Shown here piece by piece: positions 1 through 8,382 of a DNA stretch of 64,000 nucleotides. The notes beneath the pieces were generated by a model. It saw only the letters and a program-made list of their open reading frames with translations. It was not told the DNA's origin and did not search any database. A program made the position numbers and the translations under genes. Numbering within the stretch: the first letter of the stretch is position 1; each line of letters opens with the position of its first letter. This DNA comes from an uncultured Collinsella sp. Lineage in GTDB: Bacteria; Actinomycetota; Coriobacteriia; Coriobacteriales; Coriobacteriaceae. The DNA lies in contig CAUAEH010000002.1 of the NCBI GenBank assembly GCA_958427975.1, positions 31,650 to 95,649 of the forward strand. The letters are read 5' to 3'.

Positions 1-227
1 GACGGCTGCGAACGGGCCCAAAGATGGGGCTGGCATTTAAAAACGTAGACATAGGCATATGCTCCTTGGGACAGTTGAGCTTAAGCATAGCATCGGCTCC
101 AACGTATGGTCCGGGCTTGTGCTTTGCAGGTTTCGTTTTTTAACTCTGCCTTCGATGCCGCGTCATGAAAGGTATCGGGTCGGGTACAGTTAATCTGTTA
201 ACAAAGCACAAGACGATGGGGCACAAC
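1..227. other. Left-edge intergenic stretch
   Basis: No coding region, RNA gene or convincing terminator is visible in the first 227 bases. A T-run follows a weakly structured segment near 135-140. The motif GTTAAT-CT-GTTAAC near 187-200 is a near-palindrome just upstream of the hydrolase start and could be a protein-binding site, but a single copy is weak evidence. Confidence 0.4.
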
Positions 228-1025
228 ATGGAATTTACGGTCGAGAATGCGGGCACCACGATCGCCTGCCGTGAGTATGCCGGCCCGGATGTATCGTCCG
301 ATACACCCGCCTTGGTGTGCGTGCACGGTGCGTGCGTCGACGGCGTCTTTTTTGACGGTATCGCCCGCGAGCTCGCCCGTGACTATCGCGTCATCGCCTA
401 CGATCGCCGCGGTTGCGGCGAGAGCGGCGACGCTGCGGACGGACGCTACGACCTCGCCGTCCAGGCCGCGGACCTGCAGGCCGTTATCGAGCATATTGGC
501 ACTCCGGCAAACGTGCTCGCGCACAGTGCCGGTACGCTGGTGACGCTGGAGCTTCTCCGTGCAAACCCCACCATAATCTCGCGTGCGATTCTGCATGAAC
601 CCGCCGTGACGGATGAGGGTGCCGGTCTGGGCGCGGCCCCGGTTTTGCTCGAGATGATCGCCGCGGGAAAGGTCTCCAGGGCATTACGGGCCTTCCTGGG
701 CGCCATCGGCGATTCGGACCCTGAGGCCCCCAAGTTAACCGAGGCAGAAGCCAAGCATGCCCTGCGCAACGGCCGCAGCTTCATGGCAAACGAATACGGG
801 ATTACTATGACCTGCGTTCCCGATTGGGATAGCGTTCGTGCGTCGAAAACGGTGGCCGCCGTGCTCCTGGGCGAGCTCTCGATTGGCACGCCTCGCGAGG
901 CGGGCACAAGGGTGGCGGCTGAGCTTTTGGACTGTCCACTCGTAATGGTTCCCGGCGCGCACAACGGCCTGCGCGATCGCCCGGGAGCGGCTGCCCAGAC
1001 TGTCCTTGGCATCCTGGGGCTCTAA
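228..1025 (+). CDS. alpha/beta-fold hydrolase
   Basis: A 265-residue cytoplasmic serine hydrolase of the alpha/beta fold. Visible features are the oxyanion-region HGA (about residues 33-35), the strand-turn segment AYDRRGCGESGD and the nucleophile elbow AHSAG with the probable catalytic Ser near residue 100; a late His in PGAHNGL is the probable catalytic base. The elbow has Ala in place of the usual first Gly. The ATG at 228 is preferred over in-frame starts at 165 and 216 because GATGGGG lies about six bases upstream and homology-like sequence begins there. It is monocistronic, with about 210 bp to the next gene. The substrate cannot be read from the sequence; an esterase, a lactonase or a haloperoxidase-like enzyme are all possible. 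Confidence 0.85.
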   Translation: MEFTVENAGTTIACREYAGPDVSSDTPALVCVHGACVDGVFFDGIARELARDYRVIAYDRRGCGESGDAADGRYDLAVQAADLQAVIEHIGTPANVLAHSAGTLVTLELLRANPTIISRAILHEPAVTDEGAGLGAAPVLLEMIAAGKVSRALRAFLGAIGDSDPEAPKLTEAEAKHALRNGRSFMANEYGITMTCVPDWDSVRASKTVAAVLLGELSIGTPREAGTRVAAELLDCPLVMVPGAHNGLRDRPGAAAQTVLGILGL

Positions 1026-1236
1026 CACCCGCAATAGCCAAAGCAGACTTCACCCGCAAACGTTTCGGCCTTGTTAACAAATATGCTTAAAACCTCACGT
1101 CTGCGGCTTCAATCGCGCCGTCTGCCAACTCATAAAAATGTAACAGCATTCACGTGCTTACCTGCATCGGCAAGGTGTTACCCTTGTAACATTTGGAACC
1201 CACCGCTACCATGCGAAGCTATCGAAAGGGCCCCAT

Positions 1237-3117
1237 ATGCTCAATAATCACGAGGTCAATCTAACCGACGAGGAGGCTGCCACCGAGGTCGCCCGTGTCG
1301 CGAAGACCTACCCCGTGGTACGTTTGCTGTCGGCCGATCAGATTAAGAGCGAGCCTAACTGCCTGCTCGCCGGTGATCGCTGCCCTTGTTTGCGCCAGGC
1401 AAGTCTTGAGGCCTTGACAGATTCCGATGAGGTGTCGGAGCAACTGCTCAACGATGGCGTTGAGTACCGCGCCCATCTGCGCCCTCTGAAGGTCGAGGGC
1501 GAGCCTCATGTCCTGCTGATGGTGCGTCCGATCGATGGGCAAGAGGCTGCAAAAGAGGACCTTGTCTACACCGACGTGCTGACGAGCGTGCACAATCGCC
1601 GATATTACGAGGAAAAGCTCCGTAGCGCCCGCATGAATGCCGGCGTTGCGATGATCGACCTTGATGATTTTAAGGTCTTCAACGATACGTGTGGCCGTCA
1701 TGCCGGCGACCTTGCGCTCGGTGCCGTGGCGACAGCCATGCGCAGCGGAATCCGTTCGACTGACGAGCTTGTGCGATATGGCTGCGACAAGTTTGTGGTT
1801 GTCATGCCCAATATTCCCTCCGATGACTTCACCCGTCGCCTGCATCAGGTGTCCGATGCCGTTCGTTCCACGATTATTCCGGGCCATGAGTACGTGAGCT
1901 TGACGGCATGTGTTGGTGGCGTTCGCATTCATGGCGAGACGGTCGATGAGGGCGTTGGCCGCGCTGTCCAGTTACTGAGCCGCGCTAAGGCAAAAGCCGG
2001 TACGGTCGTGACCGATGCCGATTCCATCGAGGCCTTCCAAAGCGAAAAGCCTTTGGTACTTATTGTCGATGACTCCGAGATGAACCGAGTCATTCTCAGC
2101 GAGATGCTCAAGGACGAGTATTGCATCCTCGAGACCGACAACGGTCGTACGGCGCTCGACATGGTCGACCGCTATGGTGATGAGTTGTCGCTCGTGCTGC
2201 TGGATATTGTCATGCCGGGCATAAGCGGCTTTGAGGTGCTGGCCGGTCTGTCGCGCCGATCGGTTAGTGACAATCTGCCTGTCATCATGATTTCGAGCGA
2301 AGATTCCGATGATATGGTTCTGCGCGCGTACGAGCTGGGCGCCTCGGACTATATCAACCGCCCGTTTGACTCCCGTGTCGTGCGCCGCCGTGTAAGCAAC
2401 ACCATCCGCCTATACGCCAAACAGCGCCGCCTGACGAGCCTGCTGTCCCAGCAGTACAACGAGCGTGTCAAGAACAGTCGCATGCTCATCGACATCATGG
2501 CTGGCGTCATGGAGCTTCGCAACGGCGAGAGCGGCAGGCACGTTACGAACATCGAAAAGCTGACCGAGCTGCTGCTTGGCTGTCTGGTCCAGCGTAGCGA
2601 CACCATTTCCCTTGACAATGAGGAGCGCTCCACGATTGCCCTGGCTTCGGCGCTGCACGATATCGGCAAGATGTCGATTGACGATGCGATTCTCAACAAA
2701 CCCGGGCGCCTTACGTCCGAGGAGTTCGAGATTATGAAGACGCATACCACGATCGGCGCCGACATGCTGCTTGAGCTGGGTAGCCATCACGCCGGCAATG
2801 CGCTTATGGAATATGCGTACCAGATTGCGCGTTGGCATCACGAGCGCTGGGACGGCAAGGGTTATCCCGATGGCCTTAAGGGCGACGAAATTCCCATTGC
2901 CGCACAGGTGGTTTCGGTGGCCGACGTGTACGATGCTCTGACGAGCGTGCGCGTGTACAAGGACGCTATCCCGCACAAGGAGGCAATTCAGATGATCCTG
3001 GACGGTAAGTGCGGCACCTTTAATCCGCTGCTGCTCGATTGTCTGCTCGAGGTGCAAGACCAAATTGCCGAGACGTTGGCACGCCCCGCTGACGTCGTCG
3101 CGTTTCCCACGATTTAG
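1237..3117 (+). CDS. Degenerate GGDEF - receiver - HD-GYP signalling protein
   Basis: A 626-residue cytoplasmic signalling protein. An N-terminal region of about 105 residues leads into a GGDEF-type domain (about 110-260) whose signature reads GCDKF (182-186), so cyclase activity is unlikely. A receiver domain follows (about 272-390) with phospho-acceptor Asp323 in LLDIVMPG, but the usual KP is RP (NRPF, about 374-377). The C-terminal HD-GYP domain (about 405-615) keeps HD (474-475), HHE and GYP (542-544), so it probably degrades cyclic-di-GMP. GAAAGGG lies ahead of the ATG. An Hpt gene follows 24 bp downstream, which suggests the pair forms a phosphorelay arm that controls the phosphodiesterase; that link is inferred. 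Confidence 0.9.
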   Translation: MLNNHEVNLTDEEAATEVARVAKTYPVVRLLSADQIKSEPNCLLAGDRCPCLRQASLEALTDSDEVSEQLLNDGVEYRAHLRPLKVEGEPHVLLMVRPIDGQEAAKEDLVYTDVLTSVHNRRYYEEKLRSARMNAGVAMIDLDDFKVFNDTCGRHAGDLALGAVATAMRSGIRSTDELVRYGCDKFVVVMPNIPSDDFTRRLHQVSDAVRSTIIPGHEYVSLTACVGGVRIHGETVDEGVGRAVQLLSRAKAKAGTVVTDADSIEAFQSEKPLVLIVDDSEMNRVILSEMLKDEYCILETDNGRTALDMVDRYGDELSLVLLDIVMPGISGFEVLAGLSRRSVSDNLPVIMISSEDSDDMVLRAYELGASDYINRPFDSRVVRRRVSNTIRLYAKQRRLTSLLSQQYNERVKNSRMLIDIMAGVMELRNGESGRHVTNIEKLTELLLGCLVQRSDTISLDNEERSTIALASALHDIGKMSIDDAILNKPGRLTSEEFEIMKTHTTIGADMLLELGSHHAGNALMEYAYQIARWHHERWDGKGYPDGLKGDEIPIAAQVVSVADVYDALTSVRVYKDAIPHKEAIQMILDGKCGTFNPLLLDCLLEVQDQIAETLARPADVVAFPTI

Positions 3118-3141
3118 TTTGACCAAAGGAGTTTTTAATCC

Positions 3142-3498
3142 ATGATTTCCATGCGTGAGGCGTATGAGAAGATCGGCGCCAATTATGATGACGCGTGTGC
3201 TCGGCTGATGGGCGAGGAGATGCTCGCCCGCTTTGCCCTCAAGTTTTTGGATGACGAGAGCATGGACAAGCTGGAGGCCGCCATGGCGGCGGGAGACGCC
3301 GAAGGTGCGTTTATGGCAGCGCACACGCTCAAGGGCGTGAGCCAGAACCTGGGATTCGATAATCTGTACGAGCCGGCGGTCGTGGTGACCGAGGCGCTGC
3401 GCGGCGCCGATGCCGTTGACGGCGCTCGCGAGGGGATGCATGCGCTGCAGCAGCAATATGCGGCTACGATGTCGGCCCTGCGCGAGACGGCCGAATAA
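3142..3498 (+). CDS. Hpt domain phosphotransfer protein
   Basis: A 118-residue all-helical His-containing phosphotransfer protein. The Hpt core is AAHTLKGVSQNLGF, with the phospho-accepting His in AHTLKG at about residue 55. It has no kinase or receiver domain. It follows the receiver/HD-GYP gene by 24 bp behind a strong AAAGGAG ribosome site, so the two are probably co-transcribed and the Hpt may pass phosphate to that receiver. No histidine kinase is encoded in the window, so the donor must lie elsewhere. Confidence 0.88.
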   Translation: MISMREAYEKIGANYDDACARLMGEEMLARFALKFLDDESMDKLEAAMAAGDAEGAFMAAHTLKGVSQNLGFDNLYEPAVVVTEALRGADAVDGAREGMHALQQQYAATMSALRETAE

Positions 3499-3541
3499 GA
3501 GCTTGCGAGCCTTGGGCTGCGCGCCTGTCGCGTATAGGCAA

Positions 3542-3582
3542 AAGGGCGCCCCGTCGGACCATGTGGCCGGCGGGGCGCCCTT
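3542..3582. terminator. Bidirectional terminator
   Basis: A GC-rich hairpin with arms AAGGGCGCCCCG and CGGGGCGCCCTT lies between the Hpt gene and the convergent amidotransferase gene. A-rich and T-containing flanks on the two sides would let it serve both strands. Confidence 0.8.
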
Positions 3583-3603
3583 ATCTGTTATGCGGTTCGC
3601 GAA

Positions 3604-4413
3604 CTAGCGGGTCTGCTTTACCTTGGCCGCCGCCTCGACAAACGACTTCCACAGGTTAAAGTCGGTCTCGAGCGTCTGCCAGGTGTACTCGGGATGCCAT
3701 TGCACACCCAGACAGAACGGCTGGCCTTCGACTTCGATGCACTCGGGAACGCCGTCGGTTGCCTTGGCGACCAAGCGCGTGCTCTTACCCAGACGATCGA
3801 CGCAGCAGTGATGTGCGGAGTTGGTCTGGATCAGCCTGTGCCCGCCAACCGCGCGCTCCAGCAGCGAGCCCGGCACGACCTCGACAGGATGCACAGGGTC
3901 GTTGAGCACGTGGGTATGGCGCCACTGCGTGCGGCCCTCGCGCGCGCCCAGGCTCGGCACGTCCATGCACAGGGTGCCGCCGGTGGCGACGTTGAGCAGT
4001 TGCGTGCCGCGGCAGGTGGTAAAGAGCGGCTTTTTGGCACGGAGCACCTCGCTGACCAGCTTAAACTCAAAACTATCGCGGATCTCGCAGCAGAGGGTGG
4101 GGTCGTAGGGTCGATCATCGCCCCAACGTTTGGGATTGACATCGGGGCCGCCGGGAATGGCGATGCCGTCGGCGATATCGACGTAATGACGGATGACCTC
4201 AATGTCCTCGGTGATGGACATCTGCAGCGGCAGACCGCCGGCGGCAAGAATGGCGTCGACAAATACGCTCGCAATCTCCTCGTTGGGGGAGAGCGTCTCG
4301 CTCAAATAGGGCTTCGCTTCTTCCCAGCGTGGTGCTACCAGGATGAGCGGGCGGTCGGCGGGATCGACGTCGACGTGCGGAGTATAGGACGATGAGGTGC
4401 GGGTTCCGATCAT
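3604..4413 (-). CDS. Class I glutamine amidotransferase-like hydrolase (peptidase C26, gamma-glutamyl-GABA hydrolase type)
   Basis: A 269-residue member of the PuuD/peptidase C26 family, which hydrolyses gamma-glutamyl amide bonds. The nucleophile is Cys134 in TTCRGTQLLN; the His-Glu pair is H240/E242 in GVQWHPEY. The oxyanion/substrate segment IPGGPDVNP (about 86-94) is typical of the family. It lies downstream of the amino-acid ABC transporter ATPase on the same strand with an 87-bp gap, so it may act on an imported gamma-glutamyl compound or release glutamate. The substrate is inferred from family and context only. Confidence 0.85.
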   Translation of the reverse strand: MIGTRTSSSYTPHVDVDPADRPLILVAPRWEEAKPYLSETLSPNEEIASVFVDAILAAGGLPLQMSITEDIEVIRHYVDIADGIAIPGGPDVNPKRWGDDRPYDPTLCCEIRDSFEFKLVSEVLRAKKPLFTTCRGTQLLNVATGGTLCMDVPSLGAREGRTQWRHTHVLNDPVHPVEVVPGSLLERAVGGHRLIQTNSAHHCCVDRLGKSTRLVAKATDGVPECIEVEGQPFCLGVQWHPEYTWQTLETDFNLWKSFVEAAAKVKQTR

Positions 4414-4500
4414 GGGTGCGGCTTTCGAATCCGGGTGGACATGGCACAGGGGTGGCGCGGGACAAACGTTACTGATGAATTTGCCCGCGTGGCAATTGGG

Positions 4501-5265
4501 CTAGTGGCCCTTAATGGAGTTGAGGAAGTCCTGGGCGCGCTTGGTCTGGGGGTGGTCGAAGAACTCGTCGGGTGTGCCGGTTTCCACGATCTGGCCGTCG
4601 GCCATAAACACGACGCGGTCGGCCACGCGGCGGGCGAAGTTCATCTCGTGCGTGATGACGATCATCGTCATGCCCTGCTGGGCCAGACGGACCATGACCT
4701 CGAGCACCTCGTTGATCATCTCGGGATCGAGGGCACTCGTGGGCTCGTCAAAGAGCATGGCCTTGGGTTGCATGGCAAGCGAGCGGGCGATGGCTACGCG
4801 CTGTTGCTGGCCGCCCGAGAGCTGTGCGGGCACCTTATCGGCCTGCTCGGCCACGCCCACGCGGCCCAGCAGGTCCATGGCGCGCTCACGGGCTTCGTCC
4901 TTGGAGACGCCCAGCACATCGACCGGTCCCAGCATGACGTTCTGCAGGACGGTCATATGTGCGAACAGGTTGAACTGCTGAAACACCATGCCCAGCTCGG
5001 CACGCATGCGGGCAAGGTCCTTGCCTTCCTGCGGTAGGGGCTCGCCCTCGATGAGGATCTCGCCCGAGTCGATGGTTTCCAGGCGGTTGATGGTGCGGCA
5101 CATGGTCGACTTGCCCGAGCCCGAAGGACCGATCACAACGACGACCTCGCCGCGGTCGACTGAGAGATTGATGTCGTTGAGGACGTGCAGATCTCCGTAG
5201 TGCTTATCGACGTGTCTGAGCTCGATCAGCGGCTGATTGCCGGTGGAAGAGGTGCTCTGTGCCAT
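4501..5265 (-). CDS. Amino-acid ABC transporter, ATP-binding protein (GlnQ/GluA type)
   Basis: A 254-residue ABC ATPase of the polar amino-acid uptake class. It carries Walker A GPSGSGKST (about 43-51), the signature LSGGQQQRVAIA, Walker B AMLFDEPTSALDPE and the H-loop ITHEM. It is the energising subunit for the two permeases encoded immediately upstream on the minus strand. The start follows AAGGAG on the minus strand. The length and motifs are standard for this family, and no key residue is missing. Confidence 0.95.
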   Translation of the reverse strand: MAQSTSSTGNQPLIELRHVDKHYGDLHVLNDINLSVDRGEVVVVIGPSGSGKSTMCRTINRLETIDSGEILIEGEPLPQEGKDLARMRAELGMVFQQFNLFAHMTVLQNVMLGPVDVLGVSKDEARERAMDLLGRVGVAEQADKVPAQLSGGQQQRVAIARSLAMQPKAMLFDEPTSALDPEMINEVLEVMVRLAQQGMTMIVITHEMNFARRVADRVVFMADGQIVETGTPDEFFDHPQTKRAQDFLNSIKGH

Positions 5266-5301
5266 GGTGCTCGGCTCCTTATGACTCGAAATGGTAAAGC
5301 G

Positions 5302-6135
5302 TTAGCGGATGATGGTCGCGCCGGTCTTGTGCGAAACGTAGACAGCGGCCTTGTTGATCGCGACGTTGATGAGGATGTAGATGACCGCGATAACCAGGTA
5401 GACCGACACGAGGGCGTCGTAGTTGGTAATGAGCACGCGGGCGTTTTGCATGAGGTCGGGGTAGCTCACCACGTAGGCGACAGTGGTGTCTTTGACTACG
5501 ACCACAAGCTGCGAAATCAACGACGGAATGATAAACCGAATAGCCTGCGGCAACACGATTTTAAAGGTGATTTTAGCTTTGGAGAGGCCGAGTGCCTGGG
5601 CGGCTTCGACCTGGCCGCGCGGCACGGCGTTGACGCCAGCGCGAAAGATCTCGGCGAGTACGCCAGCTGCGGCGAGCGCGACGGGAAGCGTGAGCATCCA
5701 AAACGACGGCAGCGCGATCTTGTACTGGGGCAGCACCAAAAAGAAGAAGTAGATGAACAGCAGGCTCGGTACGCCGCGGAAGAAATCGGTGAGCACGCGG
5801 CAGACCAGCTGCAGCGGCTTAATGTCGCTGGTACGGCCGAGCATAAGGGCTAAGCCCAGCACCAGCGCGATGGCGCCAGCGGTGAGTGCGACTTTAACGG
5901 TGCCCTCAAAGCCGGCAAGCAGGAACTTCCAGGTGGTGAGGTGCGTAAAGAAATACCAATAGTGAACCGAAAGCTGGCCGGTCACATAAAAGCGCTGCAA
6001 CACGAGGACGACAAGCGCGGCGACGGCAACAAGCGAGATGGCGGTGCCGATGCGAATCTTGGCGCGCATCTTGGGGCCGGGAGCCTCGTAGAGCGCATCG
6101 CGCATGGCGAGCGCGGAGGTGGAGTGCTTGCTCAT
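5302..6135 (-). CDS. Amino-acid ABC transporter permease (GluD type)
   Basis: A 277-residue inner-membrane permease with a long N-terminal cytoplasmic segment, then about five to six transmembrane helices. The EAA loop is EAAQALGLSKAKITFKIVL, which docks the ATPase. The start codon overlaps the stop of the upstream permease by four bases, so translation is probably coupled and the two subunits form a heterodimeric channel. The longer N-terminus distinguishes it from the upstream partner and matches GluD rather than GluC proteins. Confidence 0.92.
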   Translation of the reverse strand: MSKHSTSALAMRDALYEAPGPKMRAKIRIGTAISLVAVAALVVLVLQRFYVTGQLSVHYWYFFTHLTTWKFLLAGFEGTVKVALTAGAIALVLGLALMLGRTSDIKPLQLVCRVLTDFFRGVPSLLFIYFFFLVLPQYKIALPSFWMLTLPVALAAAGVLAEIFRAGVNAVPRGQVEAAQALGLSKAKITFKIVLPQAIRFIIPSLISQLVVVVKDTTVAYVVSYPDLMQNARVLITNYDALVSVYLVIAVIYILINVAINKAAVYVSHKTGATIIR

Positions 6136-6791
6136 CGGAGGATCCTCACCTTCTTATCAATGTAGTTGCCAATGTGGCTCACCACAAAGGCAGTGCCCAG
6201 GTAGCCGAGCGCCGAGATAAAGAACGCGGCGACGCCGCCGAGCGAGCGCGTGTTGATATAGCTCACCACGCCGGTGAGCTCCTGCGGTTGCAACGGCACC
6301 TGGCTGCCGAGCGCGGTGGTGAGCATGACGGCGATAAAGAGGTTGGTCATGGGCAGCACGCTCGAGCGCAGTGCCTGCGGAATCACGATCTTGGCGAGGA
6401 TGCGGCTGAAGCTCATGCCGAGCGAACGTGCGGCTTCCACCTGACCGACGCCGACGGTATTGATGCCGCTCATAAAGTTCTCGGAGCCAAAGGCCGAGCC
6501 CAAAAGGACCGTGGCGACGATAACGCAGGTGCGGTAGGGCAGGACGACCTTGAGCGGCGGCAGCGCATAGACGACGATGATGAGCAGCGCAATGCCGGGG
6601 ATGTTACGGAAGACCTGAACATACAGGTCGCCAAAGACGCGCAGCGGCTTGAGCGGCGACACGCGCATCACGGTGACGGCGACGGCCAGCACCATGGCGA
6701 TGGCAAACGACTCAAGCGTCATGCCCCAGGTTGCTAGCAGCGCGTCGATATAGTTCTGGCCATAGAGCGACCAGAGCTCGGAGAGACTCAT
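6132..6791 (-). CDS. Amino-acid ABC transporter permease (GluC type)
   Basis: A 219-residue inner-membrane permease of the His/Glu/Gln/Arg class with about five transmembrane helices. The EAA loop EAARSLGMSFSRILAKIVI is present. It is the first permease gene after the binding-protein gene, separated from it by 138 bp that contain a stable hairpin. GAGGT precedes the ATG. It is expected to pair with the GluD-type permease whose start overlaps its stop. Confidence 0.92.
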   Translation of the reverse strand: MSLSELWSLYGQNYIDALLATWGMTLESFAIAMVLAVAVTVMRVSPLKPLRVFGDLYVQVFRNIPGIALLIIVVYALPPLKVVLPYRTCVIVATVLLGSAFGSENFMSGINTVGVGQVEAARSLGMSFSRILAKIVIPQALRSSVLPMTNLFIAVMLTTALGSQVPLQPQELTGVVSYINTRSLGGVAAFFISALGYLGTAFVVSHIGNYIDKKVRILR

Positions 6792-6815
6792 GCGGACCTC
6801 CCGCCGATAAGGAAA

Positions 6816-6841
6816 GGGGCTCCCGTGTGTACGGAAGCCCC
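6816..6841 (-). terminator. Intercistronic hairpin between binding-protein and permease genes
   Basis: The arms GGGGCT and AGCCCC with an inner CCGT/ACGG stem lie in the leader between the binding-protein gene and the first permease. On the minus strand a CTTTCCTTAT tract follows, so it may act as a partial terminator or an RNA-stability element. That would fit the excess of binding protein over permease usual in such operons. Confidence 0.5.
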
Positions 6842-6929
6842 GACAACTCTGTGAGGAAACAGTTTACCGCAATAAAGCGCATCGTGCGTTTCCATATGGT
6901 TTCGTTGCGGCCGTTACCAGGCTCGTTGC

Positions 6930-7925
6930 CTAGGCGCCGATTTCGGGCAGCTCGGGAACATTGGTGTCGCCCGTGCGGTCGCCGATGCAGATCTGCCACA
7001 GCTCGGTCCAGGTGCCGTCGTCCTCGATCTTCTTAAGGAAGTCGTTGACAAAGGCGACGCCGTCGGAATCGAGCGGTAGACCGATGCCATAGGGCTCCTT
7101 GCTGCCGAAGGGCTTGCCGGCGATCTTGTATTTACCGGGCTCGCGGACCAGGGCGCTCTGCTGCATGTTGTTATCGATGACGTAGGCGTCAACGCGACCC
7201 TGCTGGAGGGCCTGACGAGCCTCCTCGTCGGTCTTGAACTCCTGCTGGCTGGCCTTGGGAGCGAACTCCTCCAGGATGGCGGGGCCGTTGGAGCCGGACT
7301 GGACGGCGACGTTCTTGTCGGCCAGGTCGTCGACGCTCTTGATGTCGTCGTTGTCGGCGAGCACCAGGATGGCCTGCTGCGTGTAGTAGTAGGGACCGGC
7401 AAAGGAGACGAGCTTCTTGCGCTCGTCGGTAATGGTGTAGGTGGCAAAGACAGCGTCGACCTGGCCGTTCTGCAGAACGGACTCGCGCGTGTCCGAGGTC
7501 ACCTGGGTGATCTCGACCTTGTTCTCGCCCAGGATGTAGTTGGACAGGAGCTGTGCGATACCGGCGTCGAAGCCGCGGGTCTGACCGTCTTTCTCGTTGA
7601 GGAGGGAGAAGAGCGTGGAGGTCTGAACGCCACCGATCTTAAAGACGCCGGCGTCCTTGACGGCCGTCGCCCAGGTGCTGGCGGCGATGGCGTCGTCATC
7701 GGCCTTGGGGCCGTCGTTGACGAGCTTGTCGAATGCCTTGGCATCGAGCGTGGTGGAAGCCGCGGTATCCTCGGAGCCCTTGGAGGAGCCGGTGGCGGAA
7801 CCCTTGTCGGCCTCGGCGCTGGTGTCAGAGCAGCCGGCAAGACCAAGGCCGGCGACGGTTGCGAAGGTGGCGGCAACGAAGCCGCGGCGGTCGAGAACGA
7901 CCTGCTGGGAGAGGTTCTTGCTCAT
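6930..7925 (-). CDS. Amino-acid ABC transporter substrate-binding lipoprotein (GluB type)
   Basis: A 331-residue extracytoplasmic binding lipoprotein for a polar amino acid, probably glutamate or glutamine. The N-terminus has a twin-arginine-like DRRGF followed by a hydrophobic stretch and the lipobox LAGC with the lipidated Cys at residue 32, so a Tat-exported lipoprotein is likely. A Ser/Ala/Asp-rich linker (about 33-60) precedes the SBP_bac_3 fold. It is the promoter-proximal gene of the operon. Ligand specificity is inferred from its neighbours and family. Confidence 0.9.
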   Translation of the reverse strand: MSKNLSQQVVLDRRGFVAATFATVAGLGLAGCSDTSAEADKGSATGSSKGSEDTAASTTLDAKAFDKLVNDGPKADDDAIAASTWATAVKDAGVFKIGGVQTSTLFSLLNEKDGQTRGFDAGIAQLLSNYILGENKVEITQVTSDTRESVLQNGQVDAVFATYTITDERKKLVSFAGPYYYTQQAILVLADNDDIKSVDDLADKNVAVQSGSNGPAILEEFAPKASQQEFKTDEEARQALQQGRVDAYVIDNNMQQSALVREPGKYKIAGKPFGSKEPYGIGLPLDSDGVAFVNDFLKKIEDDGTWTELWQICIGDRTGDTNVPELPEIGA

Positions 7926-8049
7926 GGGAGAACACCTTTCTCAATAAAATCCCTAGCGGTTGAGTAGAGTTATACCCTATCGCGCTCAAATGGGTCAACA
8001 CGAAATAACTCAGAAACATACTCGTCTTATGGGTAATTCTACCTACCAA

Positions 8050-8081
8050 AAAGGGACAGGCACCTTTGTGGTGGTTCTTGC
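8050..8081 (+). repeat. Dispersed intergenic repeat (short form)
   Basis: The stretch AAAGGGACAGGCACCTTTG followed by GGTGG is closely matched at 34819-34849, next to lgt. Both lie between genes. The recurrence suggests a dispersed, non-coding repeat family. Confidence 0.6.
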
Positions 8082-8109
8082 AGATGTGGTGGCCTGTCTC
8101 GCTGCTTTG

Positions 8110-8325
8110 TCTCAATCTGTAACATCTGCAGCCGTTTTTGCCGAGTAACTGTTACAGATCGAGATTTTCTCTTCAGGGGAATTCGAATGTCTCAATCTGT
8201 AACATCTGGACGGTCAAAAGGTCCCTATCTGTTACAGATTGAGACAAAGGTCTGGGACTACGACGTCTTATCTCGATCTGTAACAGTTAGACGGAAATTC
8301 GGACCCTAGATGTTACAGATTGAGA
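8110..8325. repeat. Array of six alternating inverted 15-mers with 40-bp period
   Basis: Six copies of TCTC(A/G)ATCTGTAACA or its reverse complement lie at 8110-8124 (+), 8150-8164 (-), 8190-8204 (+), 8230-8244 (-), 8271-8285 (+) and 8311-8325 (-). The spacers are 25, 25, 25, 26 and 25 bases. Only the fifth base of the arm varies. Spacers 3 and 5 resemble each other (GACGG near the start, CCCTA near the end) and the others differ. The array fills the gap between the transporter operon promoter and the end of the DXS-like gene; no coding region overlaps it convincingly. It could fold as three stem-loops of 15-bp stem and 25-nt loop. Confidence 0.85.
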
Positions 8326-8343
8326 TAATCGCGTCGCGAAAAT

Positions 8344-8382
8344 AAAAACCTCCGCAGGGATGCTTTCCTTGCGGAGGTTTTC
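8344..8382 (-). terminator. Terminator of the DXS-like gene
   Basis: The hairpin arms ACCTCCGCA and TGCGGAGGT, read on the minus strand, are followed by a T-rich tract. The hairpin abuts the stop codon of the gene at 8383. Confidence 0.85.

Noticed and set aside
1340..2050. An active diguanylate cyclase
   Set aside because: The GGDEF signature is GCDKF, which lacks the Gly and Glu needed for GTP and metal.
8110..8325. A CRISPR array
   Set aside because: Repeats are only 15 bp, alternate in strand, and there are no cas genes nearby.
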